64,000 bases of DNA from Pararhizobium sp. (GTDB taxonomy: Bacteria; Pseudomonadota; Alphaproteobacteria; Rhizobiales; Rhizobiaceae): the NCBI GenBank assembly GCA_017794825.1, contig CP051237.1:868001-932000 (forward strand), given 5' to 3'. Below, in pieces: positions 1-8,290 of this stretch; position 1 is the stretch's first letter; each line of letters opens with the position of its first letter. A program made the position numbers and the translations under genes. The notes under the pieces were generated by a model. That model ran no database searches. It worked only from the letters and a program-made list of their open reading frames with translations, and had not been told where the DNA came from.

Positions 1-1305
1 GCCGGCGGATTTCAGACGGTCGTAAATCGGCGTCGTGCGAAGGGGCCGGCCGGCTGGCAGTTCCTCGTTCGGAAAACGGATCGAGAAACGCCGCGCATAG
101 TTTTCCTGCACCTTTGCGTTTGTGTAGGCGAGCGTTGCGTAGTCGCCGTAGCGGCTGACATCCATCGAAAAGACGTCAAACCCCGGATCGCCATGGATCA
201 TCCAGTTGGCGAGCGCGAGGCCTACGCCTCCACCCTGGCTGAAACCGGCCATGACGCCGCATGCCGACCAGAGACCCCTCACGCCGTCGATTGGACCGAC
301 CAGCGGGTTGCCGTCTGGCGCGAAGGTGAATGGACCGTTGATGATCTGCTTGATGCCAGCGTTGTTGAAGGCCGGGAAATGCCGGAAACCGACCTCCAGC
401 GAAGGCGCAATGCGATCCAGATCCGGAGCCAGCAGCTCATGACCGAAATCCCAGGGCGTCACTTTCGGCGACCAGGGCCGGCAGTCCTTTTCATAGGTGC
501 CCATAAGCATGCCCTTGCGCTCCTGGCGCAGATAGATCTCGCCGTCGAAATCGACGACATGCAGCATCTCCTTGCCGGCCGTCTCGTTGAATTCGACGAC
601 CTCAGGCATGTCTTCGGTAATGAGATACATGTGCTCCATGGCGAGAACCGGCAATTCGAGGCCGGTCATGCGCCCGACCTCGCGGGCCCAGAGACCTGCG
701 GCGTTGACGACATGGGACGTTACGATCTCGCCCTTGTCGGTGATCACGCGCCAGGCGCCGTCCGGATTCTGGACCAGATCCTTCACCATCGTGTGGAGTT
801 CGATTTCGGCGCCGTTCTTCTTCGCCGATTTGGCGTAGGCCTGGGTCGCGCCGTACGGGTCGAGATGGCCTTCGACCTCGTCATAAAGAGCGCCGACAAA
901 CTGGTCCGGATCGAGCAGCGGCATGAGTTCATGGGCTTCGCGGGGGGAGATGATCTCCGCCTCCAGCCCCATGTACCGGCCTTTCGCCCGCACTGATTTA
1001 AGCCACTCGAACCGGTCCTGCGTGGCGGCGAGCATGACGCCTTCCGTCATGTGCAGACCGATGTCCTGACCGGAATATTCCTCGATCTCACGGTAGAGAT
1101 CGACCGTATATTTCTGCAGTTTGGAGACGTTCGGATCACTGTTGATGGTGTGCATGCCGCCGGCCGCGTGCCAGGTCGAGCCGCTCGTCAGTTCCGAGCG
1201 TTCAAGCAGCACCACATCCGTCCAGCCGAATTTGGTCAGGTGGTAGAGGATCGAACACCCGACCACGCCGCCTCCGATAACGACCGCCTGCGCATGACTT
1301 TTCAT
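1..1305 (-). CDS. FAD-dependent dimethylglycine/sarcosine dehydrogenase-like oxidoreductase (3' end beyond window)
   Basis: The reverse strand is open from an ATG at 1305 to the window edge, giving 435 residues with no stop, so the C-terminal part is missing. The N-terminus has a Rossmann FAD-binding motif (VVIGGGVVGCS, about residues 8-18), followed by STWHAAGG near residue 45. That motif is typical of the dimethylglycine/sarcosine dehydrogenase group, where its His carries covalent flavin. The visible part is the DAO oxidoreductase domain. Family members usually continue into a folate-binding GcvT-like domain, giving about 800 residues, but that part is not visible here. The expected reaction is oxidative N-demethylation of a methylated glycine. 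It is divergent from a GlxA-type regulator across 190 bp, which fits local control. The exact substrate is inferred from family and not shown by the sequence. Confidence 0.85.
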   Translation of the reverse strand, partial: MKSHAQAVVIGGGVVGCSILYHLTKFGWTDVVLLERSELTSGSTWHAAGGMHTINSDPNVSKLQKYTVDLYREIEEYSGQDIGLHMTEGVMLAATQDRFEWLKSVRAKGRYMGLEAEIISPREAHELMPLLDPDQFVGALYDEVEGHLDPYGATQAYAKSAKKNGAEIELHTMVKDLVQNPDGAWRVITDKGEIVTSHVVNAAGLWAREVGRMTGLELPVLAMEHMYLITEDMPEVVEFNETAGKEMLHVVDFDGEIYLRQERKGMLMGTYEKDCRPWSPKVTPWDFGHELLAPDLDRIAPSLEVGFRHFPAFNNAGIKQIINGPFTFAPDGNPLVGPIDGVRGLWSACGVMAGFSQGGGVGLALANWMIHGDPGFDVFSMDVSRYGDYATLAYTNAKVQENYARRFSIRFPNEELPAGRPLRTTPIYDRLKSAG

Positions 1306-1395
1306 TGTTGGCTCCCCGCTCGCAATCCTGACGCTCCACCCTATGGGTTGGCGTGGGAGACGGAACATGCCAGCCGACATAAAAAATGCAAAAAC

Positions 1396-1409
1396 CGACA
1401 AATTTGTCG
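1396..1409. promoter_or_regulatory. Palindromic operator candidate in divergent promoter region
   Basis: CGACAAATTTGTCG is a perfect 14-bp palindrome between the divergent dehydrogenase (start 1305) and regulator (start 1496) genes. One mismatched pair flanks it on each side, and then four further A/T pairs match (AAAA on the left, TTTT on the right), making a 24-bp imperfect dyad at 1391-1414. The position suits an operator for the adjacent AraC-type regulator, but binding is inferred. Confidence 0.45.
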
Positions 1410-1495
1410 CTTTTGGTTGTTTTTTCGCTTGCAATAGAGGCAGTGACGATTTCAGATGGATCGGATTTCAGCAGCAAACTTATTTCGATTTGACC

Positions 1496-2443
1496 ATGCA
1501 AGACGACACACCAACCAGAATGGGCTTCCTGCTCATCGAACGGTTCTCGATCCTGAGCGTCGTCGCCTGTTTCGAGCCGTTGCGCAGCGCCAACCGGATA
1601 CTCGGATACGACGCCTATGGATGGACGTTCGTATCGCTGGAGGGCGGGCCTGTTACGTCGTCCAGCGGCCTGGTTCTGGAAACAGAACCGCTCGATGCAG
1701 CGGCGCGCGATCTCGACTATCTTTTCATCTGCGCCGGCCTCGACATTGGCCCGCCAGACAGGAAACGCATGAACGCCGCCCTGCATCGCGCCAGCCGCAG
1801 CGGCGTGCGCATGGGCGCGGTTTCGGCGGGCACGTTCCTTCTGGCTGAAGCGGGGCTGATCAAGGACCGCAGATGCACGGTGCATTGGGAGTTTCTGCCG
1901 ACCTTCCGCGAAACCTGGCCGGAGATCGACGTGGAGGAAAATCTCTACGTGATCGACCGGGAACTCTACACCAGTTCCGGAGGCATGGCCGGCGCAGACC
2001 TTGTGCTGGAGCTGATCTCCCGCGATCACGGCGAGGCGACCGCCCAAGCCGTCGCCAACCAGTACAATCTCGACCGCATGCGCAGCGGCGGCGAGAACCA
2101 GCCCGACGGCTCGATGGCCCGGATTTCGACCTATCCCGGCCTGCTGCAGAATGTCATCCGGCTGATGCTCGCCAATATCGAAGCGCCGCTTTCCATCGCC
2201 GAAATCTGCCAAAGAAACTGCTGCCAGCAACGGCAACTCGAACGGTTGTTCCTGCGCTGGGCCGGAGACACGCCGCGACGATTCTACATGAAACTGCGCC
2301 TGGAGAAAGCCATGGGCCTGCTCAGGCACTCCAACCTGCAGATCACCGAGATCGCCCAGATGACCGGCTTCACCGCCAATTCGCGATTTTCCATGGCCTT
2401 CAAGCGGGAATACGGACGCACGCCGTCATCGGTGCGGGCATAG
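1496..2443 (+). CDS. GlxA-family transcriptional regulator (DJ-1/PfpI domain plus AraC-type HTH)
   Basis: This 315-residue protein has two parts. Residues about 8-180 form a DJ-1/PfpI (class I glutamine amidotransferase-like) domain. The usual nucleophile elbow reads GAVSAGTFLL with no Cys, so it should sense a ligand and not catalyse. Residues about 215-312 form an AraC/XylS double helix-turn-helix with the typical end segment (ITEIAQMTGFTANSRFSMAFKREYG). I start at ATG 1496 because the homologous domain begins right there; an in-frame start at 1343 would add an unrelated 51-residue leader across the promoter region. Relatives such as GbdR and CdhR control betaine, carnitine or dimethylglycine breakdown, which fits the divergent flavin dehydrogenase. 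It converges on the GntR gene with only 6 bp between the stops. Confidence 0.88.
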   Translation: MQDDTPTRMGFLLIERFSILSVVACFEPLRSANRILGYDAYGWTFVSLEGGPVTSSSGLVLETEPLDAAARDLDYLFICAGLDIGPPDRKRMNAALHRASRSGVRMGAVSAGTFLLAEAGLIKDRRCTVHWEFLPTFRETWPEIDVEENLYVIDRELYTSSGGMAGADLVLELISRDHGEATAQAVANQYNLDRMRSGGENQPDGSMARISTYPGLLQNVIRLMLANIEAPLSIAEICQRNCCQQRQLERLFLRWAGDTPRRFYMKLRLEKAMGLLRHSNLQITEIAQMTGFTANSRFSMAFKREYGRTPSSVRA

Positions 2444-2449
2444 CAGGCG

Positions 2450-3187
2450 CTACAGCGCAAACAGCTCGGCATAGCCGAGCGTCGCGTTGGCGTGTTCGCG
2501 CATCATGGCTTCGGCGCGCTGGCCGTCGCCGCTTTTAATCGCGTCGAACACGATCATATGCTGCGTGTGCCCGACGGTCAGGCGGAGGAGCTCGCGCTCG
2601 ATGTTCTTGCGGTTGAAGGCGACGCTGCCGATCTTCAGCATAGGCAGAGATTCCAGCTTCGCCAGCGTGAAAGGCAGGTAATCATTGCCGCATGAATGCA
2701 TGATCGTTTCGTGGAACAGCGTGTTGGCCTTCTGGTAGGCTTCGATGCGATCCTCATACGGAATGTCCGACGCGATGATCCGCTCGGATGTGGCGATGGA
2801 ACGCGAAAGCTTCCGCTCGACGTCCTCGCACAAGCCCTTGTGGGCGAGAAGCTTGGCCGCCAGCCCTTCAAGCACGCCGCGAACCTCGTAGGCCTTCGAC
2901 ACATCCTCGAGATCGATCTGAACAACCGTGTAGCCGCGGCCGTCGCGCTTGCGGATGAAGCCTTCAACCTCCAGCGTCTTCAGCGCCAGCCTGACCGGCG
3001 TCCGCGACATGTCCAGCAGCGCCGCGATTCCGACTTCGGTCACCTTTTCGCCCGGCACGATGGAGCCGTCGACGATCATGCGGCGCAGGATCGCAAGCGC
3101 GCGCTGATCGGAGGTCGGCGCATCCAGATTGCCGGAGGCGCTGTCCGTCGCCTCACGCCTGACGACAGCACTGCCATCTTGCTTCAT
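2450..3187 (-). CDS. GntR-family transcriptional regulator with FCD ligand domain
   Basis: The protein has 245 residues. Residues about 25-95 are a winged helix-turn-helix of the GntR type (LRRMIVDGSIVPGEKVTEVG, then LDMSRTPVRLALKTLEVEGF). Residues about 100-235 form an all-helical FCD domain, which in this subfamily binds small organic acids, often through a metal held by Asp and His residues. The gene is divergent from the livK-first transporter operon across 194 bp, and matching dyad sites sit in front of both genes. The likely role is ligand-relieved repression of the transporter operon and of itself. The ligand is unknown but is probably the transported compound or a breakdown product. 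Confidence 0.87.
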   Translation of the reverse strand: MKQDGSAVVRREATDSASGNLDAPTSDQRALAILRRMIVDGSIVPGEKVTEVGIAALLDMSRTPVRLALKTLEVEGFIRKRDGRGYTVVQIDLEDVSKAYEVRGVLEGLAAKLLAHKGLCEDVERKLSRSIATSERIIASDIPYEDRIEAYQKANTLFHETIMHSCGNDYLPFTLAKLESLPMLKIGSVAFNRKNIERELLRLTVGHTQHMIVFDAIKSGDGQRAEAMMREHANATLGYAELFAL

Positions 3188-3218
3188 GATTGGATGTCTC
3201 CTCCAAACAGCCTAACTT

Positions 3219-3229
3219 TGTATCCATAA
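3219..3229. promoter_or_regulatory. GntR operator candidate, gntR-proximal copy
   Basis: TGTATCCATAA lies 32 bp upstream of the GntR-family gene start. It is the exact inverted copy of TTATGGATACA at 3310-3320 in front of livK. Read on the minus strand it is TTATG-GATA-CA, a partial dyad. The pairing of two identical 11-mers in opposite orientation within one divergent promoter region supports autoregulation by the GntR protein. This is inference without binding data. Confidence 0.5.
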
Positions 3230-3309
3230 TTTAACAGAATCAAGGAATTTTGCTCGAACTTTTCTGATATTATGGAAAATTCGAAATTCAACTTGAAAGA
3301 TTGCATTTA

Positions 3310-3323
3310 TTATGGATACATAA
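3310..3323. promoter_or_regulatory. GntR operator candidate, livK-proximal copy
   Basis: TTATGGATACATAA is a clean dyad, TTATG-N4-CATAA, centred about 65 bp before the livK start. A weaker related half site, TTATGGA, is at 3270-3276. FCD-subgroup GntR proteins commonly bind short dyads with a small spacer, so this is the best operator candidate for control of the transporter operon. Confidence 0.55.
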
Positions 3324-3381
3324 TTTTTGCATTTATCAGATGCTCAAAGTTGTCGGGCTTTTCGCCCGTAGGGAGGAAATC

Positions 3382-4593
3382 ATGAACAGACGCAATTTCG
3401 TTGCGGCGGCTGCAAAAACCGTCGCCGCGGCAGGCATGGCGGCGCTTCTCGCCGGAACCGCTCTGGCGGCCGACACAATCAAGCTGGGCGCCGTCGCGCC
3501 GAAGACCGGACCACTTGCCGGCGGATCGACTGTCACCCACTGGCCGAGCATCCAGCTCTGGGTCAAGCAGACCAACGACAAGGGCGGCCTCAAGCTCAAA
3601 GACGGCCAGAAGATGATCGAACTGATCGAGTATGACGACAAGACCGATCCGGGCGAGCACATCAAGGCCGTGCAGCGCGCAATCACGCAGGACGAAGTCG
3701 ACTTCCTGATCGCGCCCTATGGCACAGGTTTCAACGTCGCCGTTGCGCCGATCTACGCCAAGTACGGCTATCCCCAGATTGCGGTGACTTCCATTTCCGA
3801 TCTCATCGGCGAACTGACCGAGCGCTATCCGGGCCTCTTCTTCACGCTCGGAGACACGACGTCCTTCGTCAACGGCGTAAAGGACATCCTCGTCAAGATG
3901 CGTGATGACGGCGTGATCGGCAACAAGGTCGCCATGGTCAATGTCGCCGACGCCTTCGGCATCGAGCTTGCTGAAGTGGCGCGTCCGGTCTTCACCGAAG
4001 CCGGTTTCGATATCGTGTACGACAAATCCTATCCGCTCGGAACGCCGGATCTCTCGCCCGTCGTCAAAGGCGCAAAGGCCGCCAATCCGGACGCTTTTGT
4101 CGCATGGTCCTACCCGCCGGACACATTCGCGATCACCGAACAGGCGGCGATCGAGAATCTTGACGTCAAGGCCTTTTACACCGCGGTCGCCACGGCTTTC
4201 CCCGCCTATGGCGGAAAGTTCGGATCGAAGATCAACGGGGTGCTCGGCGCCGGCGGCGTCAATCCCGATACCCCGGCAATCGCGGAATACCGCAAGGCCC
4301 ACAAGGACATCATGGGCCAGGAACCCGATTACTGGGCTTCGGCGAACACCTATGCAAGCATGCAGATACTCGGGCAGGCGATCGAGGCCGTCGGCAGCAC
4401 CGACAGGGAAGCCGTCACCCAGTATCTGAAGGAAAACGAGTTCGACACGATCATGGGACCGATCGCCTTTGACGAGCAGGTCTCCAACCGGTTCTGGACC
4501 GTCGGCCAGTGGCAGGACGGCGTCTTCCGCGGCGTCGCGTCGTCCAATATCGACGGCGCCGTTCCGGTGATCGCGAAATCAGGCTGGGAATAA
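3382..4593 (+). CDS. livK: Branched-chain amino acid-type ABC transporter substrate-binding protein
   Basis: This is a periplasmic binding protein of the LivK/type I fold, 403 residues. The N-terminus has an export signal with a twin-Arg start (MNRRNFVAAAA), a hydrophobic stretch and a cleavage site at ALAAD near residue 32; the RRNF pattern resembles a Tat signal. The mature protein begins DTIKLGAVAPKTGPLAGG, the usual first strand of this fold. The start at 3382 is set by the strong ribosome binding site GGGAGGAAAT just upstream; an in-frame start at 3301 would lie inside the promoter. It is the first gene of the livKHMGF operon. The ligand cannot be read from sequence: this family carries amino acids, amides, urea and aromatic acids, and the neighbouring aldehyde dehydrogenase hints at something other than a plain branched-chain amino acid. 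Confidence 0.88.
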   Translation: MNRRNFVAAAAKTVAAAGMAALLAGTALAADTIKLGAVAPKTGPLAGGSTVTHWPSIQLWVKQTNDKGGLKLKDGQKMIELIEYDDKTDPGEHIKAVQRAITQDEVDFLIAPYGTGFNVAVAPIYAKYGYPQIAVTSISDLIGELTERYPGLFFTLGDTTSFVNGVKDILVKMRDDGVIGNKVAMVNVADAFGIELAEVARPVFTEAGFDIVYDKSYPLGTPDLSPVVKGAKAANPDAFVAWSYPPDTFAITEQAAIENLDVKAFYTAVATAFPAYGGKFGSKINGVLGAGGVNPDTPAIAEYRKAHKDIMGQEPDYWASANTYASMQILGQAIEAVGSTDREAVTQYLKENEFDTIMGPIAFDEQVSNRFWTVGQWQDGVFRGVASSNIDGAVPVIAKSGWE

Positions 4594-4608
4594 GCCGTTG
4601 TCGCAGGC

Positions 4609-4634
4609 CGCGCCCGGATACATGTCCGGGCGCG
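4609..4634 (+). terminator. Intercistronic hairpin between livK and livH
   Basis: CGCGCCCGGA, loop TACATG, TCCGGGCGCG: a perfect 10-bp GC-rich stem 15 bp after the livK stop, followed by TAATTT and no real T-run. In binding-protein operons such hairpins often partly terminate or protect the upstream message, so that more binding protein than permease is made. That role is inferred here. Confidence 0.6.
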
Positions 4635-4675
4635 TAATTTGCAACAGCCGTTAGAACATCAGGTTTCGGGCTTCG

Positions 4676-5539
4676 ATGGACATAATCATTTCCGGGTTGC
4701 TGCTCGGAGGCACCTACGCGCTCATGGCCATGGGGCTCAACCTGCAATACGGTGTCGCCCGGATCATGAATCTTGCCAATGGCGAGATGCTGGTGCTGGG
4801 CGCTCTGGCCGCCTTCACCTTCTATGTCAGCGTGCAGCTCAGCCCGCTTCTGACGATGTTCATCGTCGCGCCCGCGGCCTTTCTCCTCAACTGGCTGATC
4901 TATCGTTTTCTCCTGCGCCCGCTCGTTCGCCGCGCAAAAAACCAGGGACAACTCGAAGTCGATTCGATCCTCGCGACATTCGGCATGAGCTTCGCGCTTG
5001 TCGGAGTCATGGTAAGCATACAGGGCGGCTATTTTACCTACTCCTTTCTCGCCGACCCCTTCTCGATTCTCGGCACGACCGTCGCGCTCAACCGGCTGAT
5101 CGCCTTTATCCTGGCCGTCATTATCGGGCTTGCGCTCTATCTCTGGCTTCATCACTCTCGTCCCGGCATGGCTGTCAGGGCGGTCGCCGTCAGCAGCGAC
5201 GCCTCGAAACTTGTCGGCATCAATGTTTCCCGCGTCTCGGCGCTGGCTTTCGCGCTGGGCGGTGCGATCACCGCCGTCGGCGGAACGCTGATCTCAACCT
5301 TCATTACGCTGGATGCATCGATCGGCGTCATCTTCACCATGAAAGCCCTGATCATCGTGATCATGGGCGGCGTCGGCGATATTCGAGGCGCCATCATCGC
5401 GGCGGCGATCCTCGGGCTCGTGGAAACAGCCGTGGCGTCGCTGATCGACCCGGGGCTGACGCTCGCAGCCGCCTATCTGATATTCCTTCTGGTTCTCCTG
5501 TTCCGTCCGCAGGGACTTTTCGGAAGGCGCGCGACATGA
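4676..5539 (+). CDS. livH: Branched-chain amino acid-type ABC transporter permease LivH
   Basis: This 287-residue inner-membrane permease belongs to the LivH family. It has about eight hydrophobic segments and begins MDIIISGLLLGGTYALMAMG, the standard LivH start. The conserved phrase GVARIMNLANGEMLVLGA follows, and the NAxxG-type helix is near the end (GGVGDIRGAIIAAAILGLVE). It pairs with LivM to form the membrane channel. The stop overlaps the livM start as ATGA at 5536-5539, indicating translational coupling. Confidence 0.88.
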   Translation: MDIIISGLLLGGTYALMAMGLNLQYGVARIMNLANGEMLVLGALAAFTFYVSVQLSPLLTMFIVAPAAFLLNWLIYRFLLRPLVRRAKNQGQLEVDSILATFGMSFALVGVMVSIQGGYFTYSFLADPFSILGTTVALNRLIAFILAVIIGLALYLWLHHSRPGMAVRAVAVSSDASKLVGINVSRVSALAFALGGAITAVGGTLISTFITLDASIGVIFTMKALIIVIMGGVGDIRGAIIAAAILGLVETAVASLIDPGLTLAAAYLIFLLVLLFRPQGLFGRRAT

Positions 5540-6462
5540 ACGGCAAGGACGTCCAGAGCCTTACGGCGATTGTCGTCTGCATTATCGCGGCAGCCTGTTT
5601 TCCGTTCATTGCCGACGGGTACTGGATGAGCATCGGCGTCACAGCGATGATGTACATGGCGCTGGCGACGAGCTGGGCGCTTTTTTCCGGTCCGACCCAC
5701 TACATTTCGCTGGCGACCGCGGCGTTCTTCGGGATCGGCGGATATCTGGTCGGCACCGGAATGAGCGACTACGACCTGTCGTTCTGGCTGATGATGGCGA
5801 TCTCCGCAGTCGTTGCGACTGTGCTTGCCGCCTTGATCGGCCTTGCGACGCTGCGGCTTTCGGGCGTTTATTTCGTGATCTTCACGCTGGGTCTGGCGGA
5901 AATGATCCGCAACCTGGTGTCATGGGTTCAAAACAACTTCCTTGGTTCGCGCGGCCTCTACGTGCTGACGGATTTCACCGACGCCGACATCTACTGGATG
6001 CTGCTGACGGTGGCGGCGGCAGTGTATCTCTTGGGCTGGCTGATCAACCGTTCGCGCCTCGGCTTCGCGCTGCGCATCATCGGCAACGACGAGACCGTTG
6101 CGCGGCACGTCGGCATCAACACCGCCTGGTCGAAGGTGCTGCTGTTCATGACGACCGGATTCTTCGCTGCAATCGTCGGGGCAATCATCGCGCCGCGCTA
6201 TTCCTACATTGAACCCAATCTGGTGTTCAAACCGGAACTCAGCTTCCTCGTCGTCATCATGGCGCTGCTCGGCGGCGCACATCGCCTGTGGGGACCAATA
6301 GTCGGCGTGATCCCCTTCACCCTGCTCTGGGAGGCGATCAGCATTTCGTTTCCCAACTACACGACGCTCCTGCTGGGATTGGCTTTCCTGTTGATCGTCT
6401 ATTTCATTCCGCGCGGCCTCATAGGGCTGATCGAGGATCTGGTCGAGAGGTCGCGCGCATGA
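5536..6462 (+). CDS. livM: Branched-chain amino acid-type ABC transporter permease LivM
   Basis: A 308-residue multi-spanning permease of the LivM family, partner of LivH. Typical features are the central block GLATLRLSGVYFVIFTLGLA and the coupling-helix region RIIGNDETVARHVGIN, which contacts the ATPases, followed by GGAHRLWGPIVGVI. The start is ATG 5536, overlapping the livH stop. A longer in-frame opening upstream runs across livH in another frame and is not coding. The stop overlaps the livG start (ATGA at 6459-6462). Confidence 0.88.
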   Translation: MNGKDVQSLTAIVVCIIAAACFPFIADGYWMSIGVTAMMYMALATSWALFSGPTHYISLATAAFFGIGGYLVGTGMSDYDLSFWLMMAISAVVATVLAALIGLATLRLSGVYFVIFTLGLAEMIRNLVSWVQNNFLGSRGLYVLTDFTDADIYWMLLTVAAAVYLLGWLINRSRLGFALRIIGNDETVARHVGINTAWSKVLLFMTTGFFAAIVGAIIAPRYSYIEPNLVFKPELSFLVVIMALLGGAHRLWGPIVGVIPFTLLWEAISISFPNYTTLLLGLAFLLIVYFIPRGLIGLIEDLVERSRA

Positions 6463-7190
6463 CGACCGGCTCTCCCCTGCTCACGGTGAGGAACGTCACC
6501 AAGCGCTTCGGCGGTCTTGTCGCCGTGAACGACATGACCTTCGACGTGAAAGAACACGAGGTCATGGGCATCATCGGCCCGAACGGCTCCGGCAAGACGA
6601 CGATGATGAACCTGATTTCCGGCGCGTTGCCCGTTACCAGCGGCGCAATCGACATGCGCGGTCACCTGTTGTCGCAGGCGCCGACCCACGAGATCGCTCG
6701 GCTTGGCGTCGCCCGCACCTTTCAGCTTGTCCGGGTGTTGCCTGGCCTCAGCGTCATCGAGAACGTGATGGCCGGCGCGGTTTTCGGTCATCGCCGCCGT
6801 TGGGGCAACGAAGCGCGCTTCTTTGCCGAGGCTCTGCTGGAGCGCATCGGCCTCGGCGCGCATCGCCACCAGCCGGTGTCGTCCCTTACATATATCGATC
6901 AGAAACGGCTCGAAATCGCCCGGGCGCTCGCCGGCGAACCCGCGGTTCTGCTGCTCGACGAGTGGCTGGCCGGGCTCAACCCGACCGAGTTGCAGATCGG
7001 TATGGACCTGGTAGCAAGCCTGCGCGGGGAAGGCCGCACGGTGATCCTGGTCGAGCACGTCATGGATGCGATCCGGTCTTTGTGCGACCGCTGCGTCGTG
7101 ATGAATTCCGGCCGCAAGATCGCGGAGGGCGCGCCGGAAGACGTGCTTTCCGACGCCGAAGTCATCCGCGCCTACCTGGGAGACGAGTGA
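6459..7190 (+). CDS. livG: ABC transporter ATP-binding protein LivG
   Basis: One of the two ATPases of the importer, 243 residues, normal size for LivG. Walker A is GPNGSGKTT (about residues 45-53). The Q-loop region is RTFQLVRVLPGLSVIENVM. Walker B is VLLLDEWLAGLNPTE, in which the usual LLDEP is LLDEW. The switch His is in ILVEHVMDAI. The signature region reads SSLTYIDQKRLEIARAL, a departure from the LSxGxQ consensus; LivG proteins commonly read LSYGxQR here, so ATPase activity should be judged with care. It overlaps livM and livF at both ends. Confidence 0.85.
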   Translation: MTTGSPLLTVRNVTKRFGGLVAVNDMTFDVKEHEVMGIIGPNGSGKTTMMNLISGALPVTSGAIDMRGHLLSQAPTHEIARLGVARTFQLVRVLPGLSVIENVMAGAVFGHRRRWGNEARFFAEALLERIGLGAHRHQPVSSLTYIDQKRLEIARALAGEPAVLLLDEWLAGLNPTELQIGMDLVASLRGEGRTVILVEHVMDAIRSLCDRCVVMNSGRKIAEGAPEDVLSDAEVIRAYLGDE

Positions 7191-8290
7191 TGCTCGACGT
7201 CGGCAGTGTTTCGGTCTCCTACGGCATGCACAGGGCTCTTTCCGAGGTTTCGATCGCGGTCGCCCAGAAGGAAATCGTCGTCATTCTCGGCGCCAATGGC
7301 GCGGGCAAGAGCACGCTTCTGAAATCGATCGCCGGCATGTGCGAGGGCTCGGTTACCGGGCGCATCACACTGGACGGCGAAGACATCGCGACGCTCGAGC
7401 CGCACGAGATCGTGGACCGCGGCGTCGCTTTCGTGCCGGAGGGGCGCGGCATTTTCGGAGATCTGACAGTCGCGGAAAATCTGTTGCTCGGCGCCTATTC
7501 GCAGCGTGCGCGCGAGAGGCAGGACGCCAATCTTTCCTGGATCTATTCGCTGTTTCCGAAGCTGACCGAACGCCGCAACCAGGTCGCGAGGACAATGTCC
7601 GGCGGCGAACAACAGATGGTGGCGATCGGCCGGGCGATGATGGCCGACCCGAAGATTCTCATGCTCGACGAACCGTCTCTCGGGCTTTCGCCGCTGCTTT
7701 GCAAGGAGCTGTTTCAGAGCCTCGCCCATATCAGCGACGCCGGAATGGGCGTGCTGCTTGTCGAGCAGAACGCCAAGCAGAGCCTTGCGATCGCCGACAG
7801 GGGCTACCTGATCGAGAATGGCGAGATAACGGGAAGCGGCGACGCCGCTTCGTTGCTGAACGACCCCGCCGTGCAGGCCGCCTATCTCGGCGCAGGAAGC
7901 GCAAAGCCGCCGAGCGGCAGGCAGCCGACCGCGCCGGCGGCGCCAGTTGCTTCCGAAAAGCATTTCATTCGGCCCGGCGGCGCAACGCGCAACCCGGCCA
8001 ACACGGATGCGCTGGCGGGCGAATCCATTACCAGCATGATATCAAGGGCTGCGGGATCGGCGCAGGGACGCTACGCCGCCGCGCAACCGTCGTCGAAGTC
8101 GTCGGCGCTACGATCGCCTGCAACGCAACGTTCGGCTACGATCGCCGCTGACGCGGAAGCGGAGCGCGACCCCGAGGTCGCCCGGATCATCGCTGAAATC
8201 GAACAGGCTGCGCGCGCGGCCATGTCTGGCGGTGAAAACGACGCCGCCAGGAATTCACTCAGAACGGAGGATGACCACGATGGCTCGTAA
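7190..8290 (+). CDS. livF: ABC transporter ATP-binding protein LivF with a long C-terminal extension
   Basis: The second ATPase of the importer. Residues 1-236 are a full LivF core: Walker A GANGAGKST, EGRGIF after the Q-loop, signature MSGGEQQMVAIGRAMM, Walker B ILMLDEPSLGLSP and switch LLVEQN, ending AAYLGAG where LivF normally stops. Here the frame continues for another 130 residues. The tail is rich in Ala, Ser, Pro and Gly (APAAPVASEKH, SSKSSALRSPATQ) and finishes with a short amphipathic helix (DPEVARIIAEIEQAARAAM). It starts at the ATG overlapping the livG stop by one base, and its 3' end overlaps the aldehyde dehydrogenase start by 11 bp. The tail's function is unknown. Confidence 0.85.
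   Translation: MLDVGSVSVSYGMHRALSEVSIAVAQKEIVVILGANGAGKSTLLKSIAGMCEGSVTGRITLDGEDIATLEPHEIVDRGVAFVPEGRGIFGDLTVAENLLLGAYSQRARERQDANLSWIYSLFPKLTERRNQVARTMSGGEQQMVAIGRAMMADPKILMLDEPSLGLSPLLCKELFQSLAHISDAGMGVLLVEQNAKQSLAIADRGYLIENGEITGSGDAASLLNDPAVQAAYLGAGSAKPPSGRQPTAPAAPVASEKHFIRPGGATRNPANTDALAGESITSMISRAAGSAQGRYAAAQPSSKSSALRSPATQRSATIAADAEAERDPEVARIIAEIEQAARAAMSGGENDAARNSLRTEDDHDGS

Noticed and set aside
1202..2329. A 375-codon minus-strand frame opposite the GlxA-type regulator
   Set aside because: Overlaps the true dehydrogenase start and is antisense to a complete two-domain regulator; no motif.
4639..5535. Extension of livM upstream across livH in another frame
   Set aside because: The upstream part is Arg/His-rich and unlike any permease, while livH in its own frame is fully conserved; livM starts at the ATGA overlap at 5536.
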